Shown: piece by piece, positions 45,401 through 56,800 of the stretch
How the letters are laid out: every line of letters begins with the position of its first letter
Numbering within the stretch: the first letter of the stretch is position 1
Assembly: GCA_033977485.1 (NCBI GenBank)
Contig: CM066985.1
Coordinates: 70,665,045-70,729,044 of the forward strand
Length of the DNA: 64,000 bases
Reading direction: 5' to 3'
From: Hydrangea macrophylla
Taxonomy: Eukaryota; Streptophyta; Magnoliopsida; Cornales; Hydrangeaceae
Position numbers and translations under genes: made by a program
Notes under the pieces: model-generated
What the model saw: the letters and a program-made list of their open reading frames with translations, nothing else
What the model was told of the DNA's origin: nothing
Database searches by the model: none

Positions 45401-46392
45401 CCATCACTGCACCTCCTGGTTGATCTGAACCCCTGCAATGAATTACAGATATGGCTAGTCGCACCAGAATCAATGCACCAAGTGTTTGAAGTATCCGTAA
45501 TAAAACTTACTTCAATCACATGTGATTCAATCATACCTTGAACTCTTGTAGCTAAGAATTCTGGACAGTTCCTCTTCCAGTGGCCCTTCTCTCCGCATTG
45601 GAAACACTTTCCTTTGCCTTGGCCACCCACCTTTCCTTTGCCCTTACCTTTTCCCTTAGATTTTGCAATCTTAGGGACCGGTCCAACACTTGGACCACCA
45701 GTACCAACCTTCTTCTTCCTTTTCTTTCCTTTCGGTGTAGATTGGGAAGAGGAAGCGCTTTTCTCAACGTTCAAAACGTTGACCCCCGGTTTGATCACCC
45801 CTTCCACTGCCAAAAGAGAACTCATCAATTCGCTCATTGAAAAATTCATTTGATTCATATTATAGTTAAGTTTAAATTGAGCGAATGAAGGTGACAACGA
45901 ATTGAGGATCATATCAACTTGGGTTTGTGCATCGATGTTGGCACCTAGGGTCTCCAGCTCGTTTAAATAACCAATCATTTTTAAAACATTTTCCTTGACT
46001 GGAGTCCCTTCCGACATCTTTGCACTCATTATCTTTTGCATGGCTACCTGTCTGGCAGGCCTGCCATGCTCCCCAAACATCTTTTTCAGGGATGTGATAA
46101 TGTCACTGGCAGAATCATTCGATTGGAATTGGTGTTGCAACACACCAGCCATTGAGGCCAGAATATAGCAACGAGCCATTCCATTCGACTTCTTCCATTT
46201 GTCGAACTCGCGTCTGGCAGCTGCCGAAGCATTTGTCGCGAGTTCTTCGGGGCATGGGGTGGTGAGGACATATATGTGATCCTCCGCAGTTAACACGATG
46301 TCAAGGTTACGTTTCCATTCAGTGTAGTTGTTTCCAGTTAACTTATTTTGAGTGAGTATGGTGGCAAGTGGACTAAATGCAGATCCAGACAT
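42403..46392 (-). pseudogene. Copia Gag-Pol polyprotein with two in-frame nonsense codons
   Basis: From the ATG at 46392 an open frame of 1095 codons runs to TAG at 43105. Domains in order: gag (residues 1-200, [18 protein letters not shown]), zinc knuckle [14 protein letters not shown] (about 265), protease [12 protein letters not shown] (about 305), integrase HMRLGHIN...[14 protein letters not shown] and [33 protein letters not shown], then reverse transcriptase [32 protein letters not shown], and an intact YVDDILLIG. The same frame continues after the TAG with RNase H (VGSLMYAMLCTRPDI, GYTDSDFMLD), meets TGA at 42790 where relatives have tryptophan, and ends KQK..., EYVAACEAAKEAVWL and LADPFTKALP. 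Only these two stops break the frame, so inactivation is recent. CpG-to-TpG change explains TGA but not clearly TAG. Confidence 0.93.
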
Positions 46393-48091
46393 TATGATTA
46401 CTGAAAATCAAACAAACAAAATAAATATGGATATCAGAATTTGACAGTTTGAAATAAAAGAATCCTTAAAACTCTTATTTTAAAACAAAGTCGCCGGAAT
46501 ATCGAAACAAAAGAATAAAGCCTCAGTGTGGTGGTCAATTTTCTATTTTTCGATTAATCAAGACTTGTCCGCTATGCAACTCTTGCAAAAACAAGTTATG
46601 ACTCCCGATCCCTTTTGATCTCTAAGTTTCTGAACAATGCCCCGTGTGGGATCCCTTATCCATAGCTTAGCTAGTGTATACCATTAACTAAGATCCAATC
46701 ACAACCGTCTCAAGTAGCGCCTCCGTGTGGTGGTCACCCTCTAACACGTCTGATTAATCCTATCAAAAGAAGTTCACATCTAGTAACCAATAAGTAATGC
46801 ACCCTCCGTATGGAATGATCACCCCTGACGAGGTGACACAGAATGCACTACTCATCTTACAGTGAACCGTTAATGGAAGATCGTGGGTGTTAATAAATAA
46901 GACCCTCTCCCACTAGATTTGGTAAATTAAGGATTTTGCTTTTTAGAAAAATTTGTTTTTATACATTACCCATAAACATCCAATGTTTACTAATGCGTTA
47001 AAACAGTTTTTGAATCTTATTTTAGAAAACTTGTTTTACGTGCATGCAAGTAGTAACAATATAATTAAATGTCAATCACAACCAAGCACATAAAACAAAA
47101 ACTAAAATTAAAAATAAAGATATCCAAACGATGCCTCTATCTCCCATGGCTCTATCTCCATAGAACCTCCTTTTTGGTTTGATCGCCTCCAGCTCCATCT
47201 TTATGGACAATGGCTCCTTACTCCATCTTCATGGATTTTCTAATTCTATTATATTTGTCCTATGCTTCTTTCAAAGCTTACAATTTATCTAGAAATAGAA
47301 ATAGCAACAACAAAATAAAAGGCTAGGGAAACCGGTGCGACTTTCCTTTTCGTAGGATTGAAGTCGCAGCGCCCTTTACATATGCCTTAAAACCAAACCA
47401 AACTTAAATTACAACATGCACCAATCTCAAACAATTTAAATACAAAACTTAAAAGTCTTGGTGCCATGGGAGATAGTGACTAAACTAGCTGCAAAAGGGT
47501 TAGTCGTACACGCATCCACACATACATAACAATTATATGTAACTATTGGAATACTTAATTGATTCACACAGTATATAAACTCTTTACATACTGAATTAGA
47601 ATTTAAAACAACATCTTACTTCTCTGTCACAGTTCGATCGATCGAAGACCGTTCGATCGCTCGAACCTTCGATCGATTGAACTCTGTTCAATCGCTTGAA
47701 CTTTCTGTTTCATAGAATGATTTAAAAAATTTGCAGAATACTTTTAAAAATAAAGCTTTTAATTTCAAAACACCTTATAACTGTGAAACAGAGAGTTTGA
47801 CAAAGAATCTGTCTCGATCGATCTAACTTCATTCGATCGATCGAACACCAAAAGGTTTCGATCGATCGGAGTATGTTCGATCGCTCGAGTACAGAGGATG
47901 TTCGATCGATCGAAACATGTTCATTCAATTGATCGAACCCGCCTTGTATCCCATGCAATCACAGATTTGTATTCTGTTGCGATAACACTGTAGAAACAGA
48001 TTAGTGACAATGTCGTTTCGAAAACAGTTCTAAAATCAACATGCAAATCAATATAGTGTTCCAAAAACGCATCTATAGATCCAAACGAGCG
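46393..48091 (-). other. Leader of copia element E (about 1.7 kb, noncoding)
   Basis: No supported gene lies between primer site and gag. A second cluster of TCGATCGA motifs occupies 47633-47941. Repeated short phrases such as GTGTGGTGGTCA and CTCCATCTTYATGGA occur at 46525-46860 and 47150-47240. A leader this long is unusual for copia elements, but I cannot tell whether it regulates translation or packaging. Confidence 0.7.
47633..47941. repeat. TCGATCGA motif cluster in the leader of element E
   Basis: About eleven variants of TTCGATCGATCGAAC, TTCGATCGCTCGAAC or TTCAATCGCTTGAAC occur in two groups, at 47633-47702 and 47811-47941. They resemble, but are not copies of, the LTR array. Confidence 0.88.
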
Positions 48092-48107
48092 TGGCTCTGA
48101 TACCAAT
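48092..48107 (-). other. Primer binding site of element E (initiator tRNA-Met type)
   Basis: The minus strand reads ATTGGTATCAGAGCCAC directly after the LTR end, containing TGGTATCAGAGC, complementary to initiator tRNA-Met. Confidence 0.95.
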
Positions 48108-49604
48108 TGATGGAAAAACCGGTTTAATTTAAAAGTTTAAACACGCAGCGGAAAAGTCAAGTTATAAAAACTTAATGGCAGCCCAGGATTTACTACTCGT
48201 TAATTCCATAGATGCGCACAAGAGGGGACAAGAGTTATACCTTAGTGTCTTGAACCCAATTCTGATTTTCTTTAACTTCCAGCAGCTTCCACTAGATGGC
48301 CTTCACTCTTATGACTCCTATGGATGCTCGCAGGAAGGACTAGGGTTGGTGGAAACCCTAATGGAGAGGAAGGAGAAGGTTTGGTGCTCTAAAACAGTTT
48401 CTGCAGCTTCTGACCTTCAAAACGATGAACTTCTTTTCCAGAACGCAGCTGCCCTATTTATAGATTCCCAGAACCGACCTAGACTTCGAGCGATCGAAGA
48501 TCTTCGATCGATCGAACGTTCGATCGATCGAACCATTCTCGATCGATCGAGACTGCCAAAACTTCAATCGATCGAACATACTTCAATCGATCGAACTTGT
48601 CTTGACAACTTCCTCATGTGTCTTTCCAAGTATCCTGGCGGAGCTAAGAGTGGGACCTCCTAGGCTCTTTATTGTTGGCTCAGACCAGTTTGTTAATTAC
48701 CGTGACCAAACTCTTTGATCAGCAAACTAACTAACTGGTCAGTTAACGTTTATTCCACTATAAAACGATAACTGAACTCTAACGCAAAAGAACATATCCG
48801 AAGCGATAACTAGATTTGTGTGTTGTACAAATGTCCCTCTACCTTCAGCATTCGTAATCATATTCAGGTAGTCGGATAACTGTTACTGTCAACCTGAATA
48901 TCGATTAATTCTTGTATTCCTTGAGTCTCATTCACCTCTCATGATTACCAAACATATTGATAACTCTTATCAACAAGACTGCAGTACTCAATAATCGACT
49001 TGGTGACATTCTCAAGGGAATGGTTACTCTGAAACAGGGGGTAGATTCTGTCTTGACAATATATGTTCACAACCCTATGAATATGACATACCCAAGATAC
49101 CCAGGTGTTGATCTTCTATAGACCTCACTGACTGGTAAGTCAAAGCAGTCATATCCACAGTCTGTGTTCATAATCGTCTCAAGATTGAGAACACATACCT
49201 TACACAAGTTATGAGTTCCTATCGACTGATTGATAGCCTTGAGTGTTAATAGGAAAGCTCAGGTCCGTCAATGCACTATAAGCACTACCATATTAACTAA
49301 GAGTTACACTCTCGTGATTGAGATTGATCACTCCATCCAATGGTAGTTAATCATGCTACAGTGTAAACCTGATGAGATATCCTAGTCTCATCATCCACTG
49401 TGACATGTTCTAAGTAAAAAAGAATAGCAATTCGTATCTCACTTGTATGTATCTCACACATACACGCATTATTTACTATGATACTTAAGGATAACAATCA
49501 TCTCATGAAAGAAACATACATAACAAAATGTAAAGCTGATATCCATATATTAAAATGTCAATGTCTCCTATATAAAGTAATGGTTTGAGGGCACAAACCC
49601 AACA
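48108..49604 (-). repeat. 5' LTR of copia element E (1497 bp)
   Basis: It has the same length and ends as the 3' LTR, with about 26 substitutions and no length change seen. The palindrome array (48481-48595) and TATA box (about 48450-48460) are conserved. On the minus strand, transcription would start at about 48420 and run through the leader into gag. Confidence 0.95.
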
Positions 49605-49609
49605 ATGAT

Positions 49610-50342
49610 TTAGTATCCCGTAGCCCGAGCAGAATTGCCGGAAGATGGGTGTGTCGAATTATCTGCCATTATCACCGACCAGGACCCGGGGAATGCCGAA
49701 CCTACTGAGAATATTCCTTTCGACGAAGCTTTCCATTTTTCGTTCGGTTATCGTTGCCAAGGGCTCGGCCTCTGCCCATTTGGTAAAGTAATCAACGGCT
49801 ATCACGGCAAATTTGACTTGTCTTTTTCCCATCGGCATGGGACCGACAATGTTGATACCCCACTGGGCGAATGGCCAGGGACTATGGACTGGTGTCTGGA
49901 GCTCTCCCGGTCGGTTGATCATGGGAGAGTATCTCTAACACTTGTCACACCTTCTGACGTATTCCTAGGAATCTCGGGCCATGGTTGGCCAGTAATAACC
50001 TTGAAATAGGGCCTTTCTGGAGAGTGCCCGGCCTCCGATGTGATTCCCGCACACTCCTTCGTGGATTTCAAACAGTATCGCTCGGACTTGCGCAGGGTGG
50101 ACACAGCGGAGGTACGGGATAGTGAATCTCCTCTTGTAGAGAATGCCGTCAACAATGTGGTATCGGGCTGCCCAGTACTTGACCCGACGGGCCTTTTCTC
50201 TGTCGTCTGGTAGCACCCCTGTCGTCAAGAATGTCACGAGCGGGTCCATCCAGCTGGGTCCTAGGGTGACCGGATCTACCTCCATGCCTTCTGAGTTGAT
50301 CACACTTGGCTCGGGTAGATATTGTATCCTTATCCCGGGCAA
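49610..50342 (-). pseudogene. Integrase N-terminal and catalytic parts of element C
   Basis: The frame 50342-49965 carries the zinc-binding part (RRFTIPYLRCV, HEGVCGNHIGGRALSRKALF, GYYWPTMA). After a stop and a frame change, 49922-49659 carries the catalytic core (WGINIVGPMPMGKRQVKFAV, VDYFTKWAEAEPLATIT, SRFGIPRVLVGDNGR). The second catalytic aspartate is within VLVGDNG. Copia element E begins immediately below, and the C-terminus continues at 40890. Confidence 0.9.
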
Positions 50343-51784
50343 GTCTGACTCAGAAGATGAGGCGAGGCGAGGCGAGCCAACCGGTCGGCTCTGGTATTTT
50401 TTTCTCTGGGTATCTGCGTGATGGAGAATCCCCGGAGCTTCTTGGAAACCGCTTGGACAAGGGCCAAGTAGGCTACCATGTTGTCTTCCCGCACTTCATA
50501 CTCTTGGTTAACCTGGTTGACCACGAGCTGGGAGTCGATGTATCCCCGGACCTGTTGTGCACTCATAGAGATGGCCAACTGTAATCCGACCAAGAGGGCT
50601 TCGTATTCGGCCTCGTTGTTGGAGGCACGGAACCCAAACCTTAGTGCGTATTCGAGCTGGATGCTGTCGGGGGTAGTCAGGATGATTCCTGCCCCACTGC
50701 CTTGCTGATTGGAGGACCCGTCCACATGTAGTACCCAGGTAGGGATATCGGAGCATAACCCGGGTGGTAGGGTCGGTGGCTCGGACTCTTCAACCGGGTC
50801 CTCTGGATACGTGAACTCAACCAGAAAGTCTATCACGGCTTGTCCCTTGATGGCTGTCCGGGGTCGGTAGATCACTTCAAACTCTTCCAACTCTAATGCC
50901 CACTTGACGATCCTCCCGGACGTGTCTGGACTGCTGAGGATTCTGCGGAGAGGTTGATCTGTGAGGACCACAATGGCATGGGCCTGAAAGTAAGGACAGA
51001 GCCTCCTGGCCGCGGTGATGAGGGCGAACGCTAGTTTTCGATGTGGGAGTATCTGCTCTCTGTGCCCTGTAACGCTCGGCTGGTGTAGTACACTAGGAAC
51101 TGTATCCCGTGCTCTTCCCGAATAAGTGCCGAGCTAACCGCCGATGGTGACACTGCTAAGTACAAATAGTTCTTCCCCCGACACGGGTGTTAAGAGTAGA
51201 GGAGGGGACGCCAAGTACTTCTTGAGTTCCTGGAATGCCTCTTCACACTCTTCTGACCACTGAAACGCCTTGCGGAGGATTTTAAAGAATGGCAGGCACC
51301 GATCGGTAGCTCGGGAGATAAATCTGTTCAGTGCGGCCACCCGTCCGGCTAGGCTCTGAACCTCCTTTGTCGACTTGGGCGACTGCATATTGATAATGAC
51401 TTTGATCTTCTCGGGGTTTGCCTCAATTCCCCGACTGCTGACTAGATGGCCCAAAAATTTCCCGGACGAGACGCCAAAGGTGCATTTGGCCGGGTTCAAC
51501 CTCATCCTAAATTTTCTCAAAATGCTGAAGGCCCCGGCCAGATGCTCAAGGTGGTCGGGCTCATCCCGGCTCTTGACCAGTAGATTATCCACATATACCT
51601 CCATAGACTTTCCAATGAGGTCTTTGAACATGTAGTTGACCAGGCGCTGGTAGGTAGCCCCGGCATTCTTGAGACCGAATGACATAACCTTGTAGCAATA
51701 CGTCCCCTGGTCAGTGATAAAGGCGGTCTTGTCTTCGTCCCCGGGGTACATACTGATCTGGTTGTACCCTGAGTAGGCGTCCAT
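50330..51784 (-). pseudogene. Reverse transcriptase C-terminal part and RNase H of element C
   Basis: The frame 51784-51134 contains YSGYNQISMYPGDEDKTAFI, QGTYCYKVMSFGLKNAGATY and the catalytic box YVDNLLVKS, in which the last aspartate of YVDD has become asparagine. The connection domain AGRVAALNRFISRATDRCLP and a frame break near 51134-50971 follow. The frame 50971-50330 holds RNase H with LHVDGSSNQQGSGAGII, NEAEYEALLVGLQLA and YIDSQLVVNQVNQEYE, so its acidic residues are kept. It was once a full polymerase, but the changed catalytic box and frame break make it inactive. Confidence 0.92.
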
Positions 51785-51787
51785 GAA

Positions 51788-52678
51788 CTAAAGGAGTGAG
51801 TGACCTGCCGTAGAATTCACAAGGAGGTTTATCCTGGGTAGCGGATAGCAATCCTTGGGGCAAGCCTTGTTGAGATCGGTGAAGTCCACGCACATTCTCC
51901 ACTTCCCGTTGCTTTTCTCGACTAGAACAACATTGGCTAACCAGTCGGGATAGTGGACCTCTTGGATGGACTTTGCCTTCAGGGGCTTCTCGACCTCCTC
52001 ACTTATTGCTTTCTGTCTCTCGAGGGCCATGCCCCTTTTCTTCTGCTTCACTGGGCGGCAATCCGGGCTGACATTGAGACGATGAGACATTACCCAAGGA
52101 TCAATCCCGGGCATATCCTCATGACTCCAAGCAAAAACGTCCTGATTTTGCCTCATGAACTGAGTCAGTTTTTTCTTCAGGCCGGGCTCCAGTAGGGTAC
52201 CAATGCTGACCGTGCGGTTTGGGTACTCGGGATCTAGCATCACTCTTTTCAATTCTTCCACTGGACCTATCGTGTCACTCTGGTCCCGGGGGTCCATCTC
52301 TTGGACGTTCAATGTTTCGGTGATTGCCCCCCGGCGCAACGAGCTGACATAACAACTCCGGGTGGTAGTCTGATCTCCACGCAAGCATCTGGGTCCCTGA
52401 GGAGTTGGGAACTTCACTGTTAAGCTGTAGGTGGAGATGACCGCCCTGGCCTTATTGAGGGTCGACCTCCCAAGAATGACATTGTAGGCTGACGGGGCTT
52501 CTACGATCACAAAATTGGTCAGCACGGAAGCCTGCTGAGGGTAGATCCCCATGAGAATTGGAAGCTCGATTGTCCCGAGCGGTTGTATGCTGGAGCCGTT
52601 GAATCCAACCAGGAGAGTAGCGACCGGCCGGAGCCGATCCCTGGCAATCCCGAGTTGATCGAATGCCGACGTGATCAT
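51788..52678 (-). pseudogene. Protease-linker and reverse transcriptase N-terminal part of element C, fused to LTR sequence
   Basis: The frame 52747-51788 (319 codons) starts inside the 5' LTR and crosses the deletion join at about 52678 into the polyprotein. Below the join it reads SAFDQLGIARDRLRPVATLL, GSSIQPLGTIELPI, and VILGRSTLNKARAVISTYSL, the C-terminal part of a retroviral-type protease. LKFPTPQG, the acidic linker and NGKWRMCVDFTDLNKACPKD of the reverse transcriptase follow. The aspartate-threonine-glycine half of the protease is lost with gag. The LTR-derived N-terminus is an accident of the deletion. A stop at 51788 separates it from the rest of the polymerase. Confidence 0.88.
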
Positions 52679-53261
52679 TGGAGAGAGAAAAAGACAAGAA
52701 CAATTTGTATGTGGTGCGGTCCCATTAACGAGGTGACCTACGTCCACGGTTGCGTCTGTGCGCTCTCACTAGCAGATCACCGGCGAGCCTGGTGAGCTAA
52801 CAATGAGGGGCGGCACTACCAGTAATACCGGGCGGGTATATGCGTATTGATGGTGAGTTCTCTGTTATATGCGTGTAAGCTAGAGAATTATTTTCGAATC
52901 CCCTTTGACAGGGTAGGTGGGCTCTTTTATAAATGCAAGAGTCCACCCTTACATGGTAAGTTAATAGGATTAGGAAGCCTAATCTAATCACAATTGATTT
53001 ACATGATTTGGGGAGAGTTTCCTAAGTGCTTTAGAAAATGCTACTTTCCATCTTGCAGACTTGTAGCTGATTTAGGAAACTGCTGGATAGACCAGGTCCA
53101 CGGGATGCCGCGGTCCTTCAACCCCGCCCTGTTGGCAGGAACCGCCCGGTTCTGACGAACACCTCGGGATTGCTCGGCTATTGGCGCCTTTACCGAAATA
53201 ACTGGCACCTCTTAGTGACGTGGCAGACTAACTTCATGGCTGAATAATTTTGGACATATCA
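52678..53261 (-). repeat. 5' LTR of element C, first 26 bp missing on the inner side
   Basis: From TTGGAGAGAG onward it matches 32475-33059 to the end GGACATATCA. The inner tip TGATGATGCC and the primer site are deleted. The outer edge with GAATA is intact. Confidence 0.92.
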
Positions 53262-53889
53262 GAATATATTTTGGAATTTAAAAAATTTTGAATCTTTTTT
53301 TGATGCACTGCTATCCATTCTATTCTAGCAGAAACACACTCCTACATGCACCAAACCACAGCTGACAGAGTAGATAAAATAACATAGGAAAGTGAGCGAT
53401 AAGATTCAAAACAACCTGGAGTGAGTATAAGTAATTACAAGAGAATACCTAGTGTTTTGCATGTAAAATATGTGGAAAGTAGGTGGTATTTTCGTCAAAA
53501 AGTAAGACTTGTTTGGGAGAACAAGGATAGCTAAGCAAAACAAAGAAGGAAAGAATACGAGAGAGAGAGAGAGAACGGGTCCGTATTTTTGCTTCGTGCT
53601 CTCTCGAGGGGGGCTCTGATCAGATCATTCAGTGATCCGCCCACCAATATATATTTGGAAAATCACTTATCGCATTCTCACTGGAATCGAGTTTCTCTAA
53701 TTTTGATCATCATTCTCTTTCTCTTTCTCCAATTTTGATCTCTTTCAAAGTTTTGTTTTCGTTGCGTCGATTCAATTCGTCGACCCCAAAATTTGAGTGT
53801 TGTTTTTTGGAACTTCTCTGGATTGAACAAAACCCTAATTGGAAAATCTCGATATAGTCATTCACAAACCCTCCTTGACCTTGAATTTG
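53262..53889 (+). promoter_or_regulatory. Upstream region and 5' untranslated region of the LARP1-like gene
   Basis: This 628-bp stretch separates retrotransposon C from the LARP1-like start codon. A TATA-like AATATATATT lies at 53646-53655. A (GA)n run at 53560-53575 and pyrimidine-rich stretches at 53710-53760 resemble the GA/CT elements common in plant core promoters and 5' leaders. No upstream ATG-initiated frame of note was seen. The exact transcript start is not determined. Confidence 0.55.
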
Positions 53890-56800
53890 ATGGCTACAGC
53901 TACCAATTCTGCTTCTTCTGGTGGTTCCGTTACGAACAGCAACAACTCTCCTCGGAGCTCCGGCGACACCGTCCCCGCCCTCAACAGCCCCCAGTCCCGG
54001 CGGACTGTGCGCGGATCTTCTGCTTGGGGCCAGGTTCATCGCGATGGTGAAATAGAACCGATCACCTCTCTCTTTCCCTCTCCCTCTCCCTCTCCCTCCG
54101 CCGCGTCGGCGGCTTTGGCACCGGCACCGGCACCGGCGTCGCCTTCGTCGTCGGCGACTCTTCAGGAGCAGACGAATGTGGAGGCTGCTTCTTCGTCTTC
54201 GCCTTCGCCGGAAGATTCGGCGGTGGAGGCTCAGCCTGAAAGCTCCGATTACGGCGCCGGAACTAGCAATGCCGGTAGGAGGCCAGCTTGGAACAGGCCC
54301 TCGAATGGCGCTATCGAGGTGGGACCTGTCATGGGGGCTGTCTCTTGGCCTGCTCTCTCTGAGTCCGCTAGGGCTTCTCCAAAATCTTCGTCATCTGAGT
54401 CACTGAAAGCTCTCTCTGATGGATCTACATCTATATCACAGGTACTTTTTTTTTGGCGAATATGATCTTCAATCTATTAAATTTGATTTTTTGGAGTTAT
54501 GAATTTGATATGTTTTGCTATGATTGTTTCATAAAATTGAGTTTTATTTGTGGGTTTATCTATCTATACTATAGGGAACTGTAATTGCAGCTTCTAGTTC
54601 AGAGAGACAAAACATCAGTATTAATATAAACCCTAGTCCAACTCCAAACCATGTACCACCCACACGACAGAGGTCGATGAGGCGTGGTAGTGGGAGTTCA
54701 AGCGGGGGTCCGTCCGCTAACGGTGGCTTCCCTCAGCCACAGTCACCACCACCACCACCACTACCACCACTGAGTTCACCTGCAGAGGTGACTTCTAATA
54801 ATGCTGGGATAACTGGGTCTGTTGTTCTGGAGTCTTCTCCTAGAGACAATGCACAGAGGGGTGGTTCACAATCACATGGTGGGAATGATCATGCACCACA
54901 GCACAATACATTCAGGAGAGGAAATGGGGGCCCACATCCTCGGGGTGACGGATTGTACCATCATAATTATGGAGGCAGGCGTGATCAAGACCGCGGAAAT
55001 CATGATTGGAATCATCATCGAAGTTTTAATGGCAGAGAAGCTAACATGCAGCCACAGAGAGTTCCCAGGGCCTTTATTCGAGCCCCACCACCACCCGCTA
55101 CCCCTTATATTCCTCCTCAACCCATGCCAATTCGAGCTTTTGGCAGCACTATGGTTTACCCTGGTAAGACTTGTTAGTATTGAAGTATCACTGACTTTAA
55201 TGTGTGGGCTTTTAGACTTTTACTGATGTTTCTAGCTACTTGCAGAAGTGCCATCGTCTGTGATTTATGTAGCAGGCCCACCAGCAGGTGTGCCTATTGT
55301 TGGTCCGACTCCGATGCCATCGCATATGTATTTTCCTGTTTCGGATCCCCCCTTGCCCTTTAAGATAGTGAATCAAATAGACTATTATTTCAGGTAATTT
55401 CAGTGGGTTGCTTTGTTTAGTAAGACTGATCAGAATTAGTAAACTACCTTCTATAGTCAGTTGCAAAATTAACCTCCGAGGCACTTATATTTATTTGTTG
55501 CAGTAATGAGAATATAATTAAAGATACATACTTGCGGAAGAACATGGATGACCAGGGATGGGTTCCTATTAAGTTAATAGCAGGCTTCAAAAAAGTGAGT
55601 TTTGTGAATAGTTTATTGGCTTTTGGTTTGCTTTCCTTATGATAAGAATTGCGATTACTATCAGTCTTTTATGTCGATATTATGTTAAGATAGTTTCTTT
55701 TCCATCTTAAATCGCTAAAATTTATATGATTTCCTACTTCTCAATTTTGCCATTCCTTTGAAGTGTATTTGGTATCATCGGTCATGCTACTAATGTGAAG
55801 ATGAAATCTTTAAGTGGTTGATTAAGAAGGGGAGACATTTAGGCATATTATTGCTTGCATGTGTTAAACTCTACCTGTCTTTTCGTCCTTGCATCGCATA
55901 AGACCTCATATTTTAGAGTACATTAACCTTATATAATCTCCTTGTGATTACTTCTGTACTATTTGGGATTCATGTCACTTTCTGGTGATATTCATTGCCA
56001 GAATATTAGGAAATAGCTATGACAAGAAAAACCTACAAGTTACAAACCGTTATTAAAGTTTAAAAGAGTTCTGGATTTCCATCTATGTTACATGGACTCT
56101 TCTTAACACATTGAAGTACCCGTGTTGAACAATTGACATTCGGCAAAGGGTATTCGGATGTGTCTGACATTTTTAGTTGAATACACACCAGAAGCATGTT
56201 AGCTACTTTTATTATAGCATATCTATGAAGTATTGACCCGCCGACACGGGCACAACACGACACCGCCACGCCGACATGGCAAATCCAAAAAAAGGAAGAC
56301 ACGACACGATGGGGATAAGTTTATTTATTTATTTATTTGTATTAATTTTAATGTTATGTAAATTATTATGTATTCTAAAAGAATATGATTAAACAAAAAC
56401 ATTAAGATTACATAATCCATAGAACTATAAGTCAAAATATCCAAAACAAAAACACATTTATATTAGTCTTGCACTGTCAAAGATTGTTATGTACAAATAC
56501 CAAATCGTCAGCACGTTGTGGAGTCATTTTGCTCCTTTTCACCGAATTTATAAAGGAATAAGTGCTCCAATTTCTTTCATAACAAGAAGATGGTCAAGGT
56601 TGTCCAAGTAACTTCAAAGCTAGACGTTGAAGGGTAGGTGCTTCATCTCCATGCACAACCCACCATAACTTTGGCTCGATGATCCCTCTATCTCTCATCG
56701 AATCAGGGTCAGCAAGCCCATCCATTTCATTTGCGAATTTACCGAATTCAACATTCACCAACCTACGCTCCTCGGTGTTTGGAAAGAATCTTAGTATGCA

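Larger units (their letters stand above)
40891..49604 (-). mobile_element. Ty1/copia LTR retrotransposon E (8714 bp), target duplication ATGAT
   Basis: LTRs of 1497 bp at both ends begin TGATGGAAAA and end CCCAACA on the plus strand. ATGAT is exactly duplicated (40886-40890, 49605-49609). Minus-strand order is primer site, long leader, gag, protease, integrase, reverse transcriptase and RNase H, the copia order. LTRs differ by about 26 positions by eye, or 1.7%, making this the youngest large insertion with datable LTRs. Two in-frame stops in the last third of the polyprotein disable it. The lineage is probably Tork/Angela-like, but that is a guess from protein words. Confidence 0.95.
32449..53261 (-). 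mobile_element. Ty3/gypsy Tat-lineage LTR retrotransposon C, with nested copia E and solo LTR D
   Basis: LTRs lie at 32449-33059 and 52678-53261, and the exact 5-bp target duplication GAATA lies at 32444-32448 and 53262-53266. Minus-strand order is LTR, protease, reverse transcriptase, RNase H, integrase, a long 3' region, polypurine tract and LTR. A deletion joins the protease directly to the 5' LTR, so gag, leader and primer site are absent. The 3' region carries a spliced gene on the opposite strand. Without the nested E (8.7 kb) and D (3.2 kb) the element is about 8.85 kb. LTR mismatches by eye are about 27 in 584. Confidence 0.95.

Noticed and set aside
53710..54039. 109-codon minus-strand frame at the start of the LARP1-like gene
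   Set aside because: It is the reverse of the GC-rich first exon and 5' leader, with no domain.
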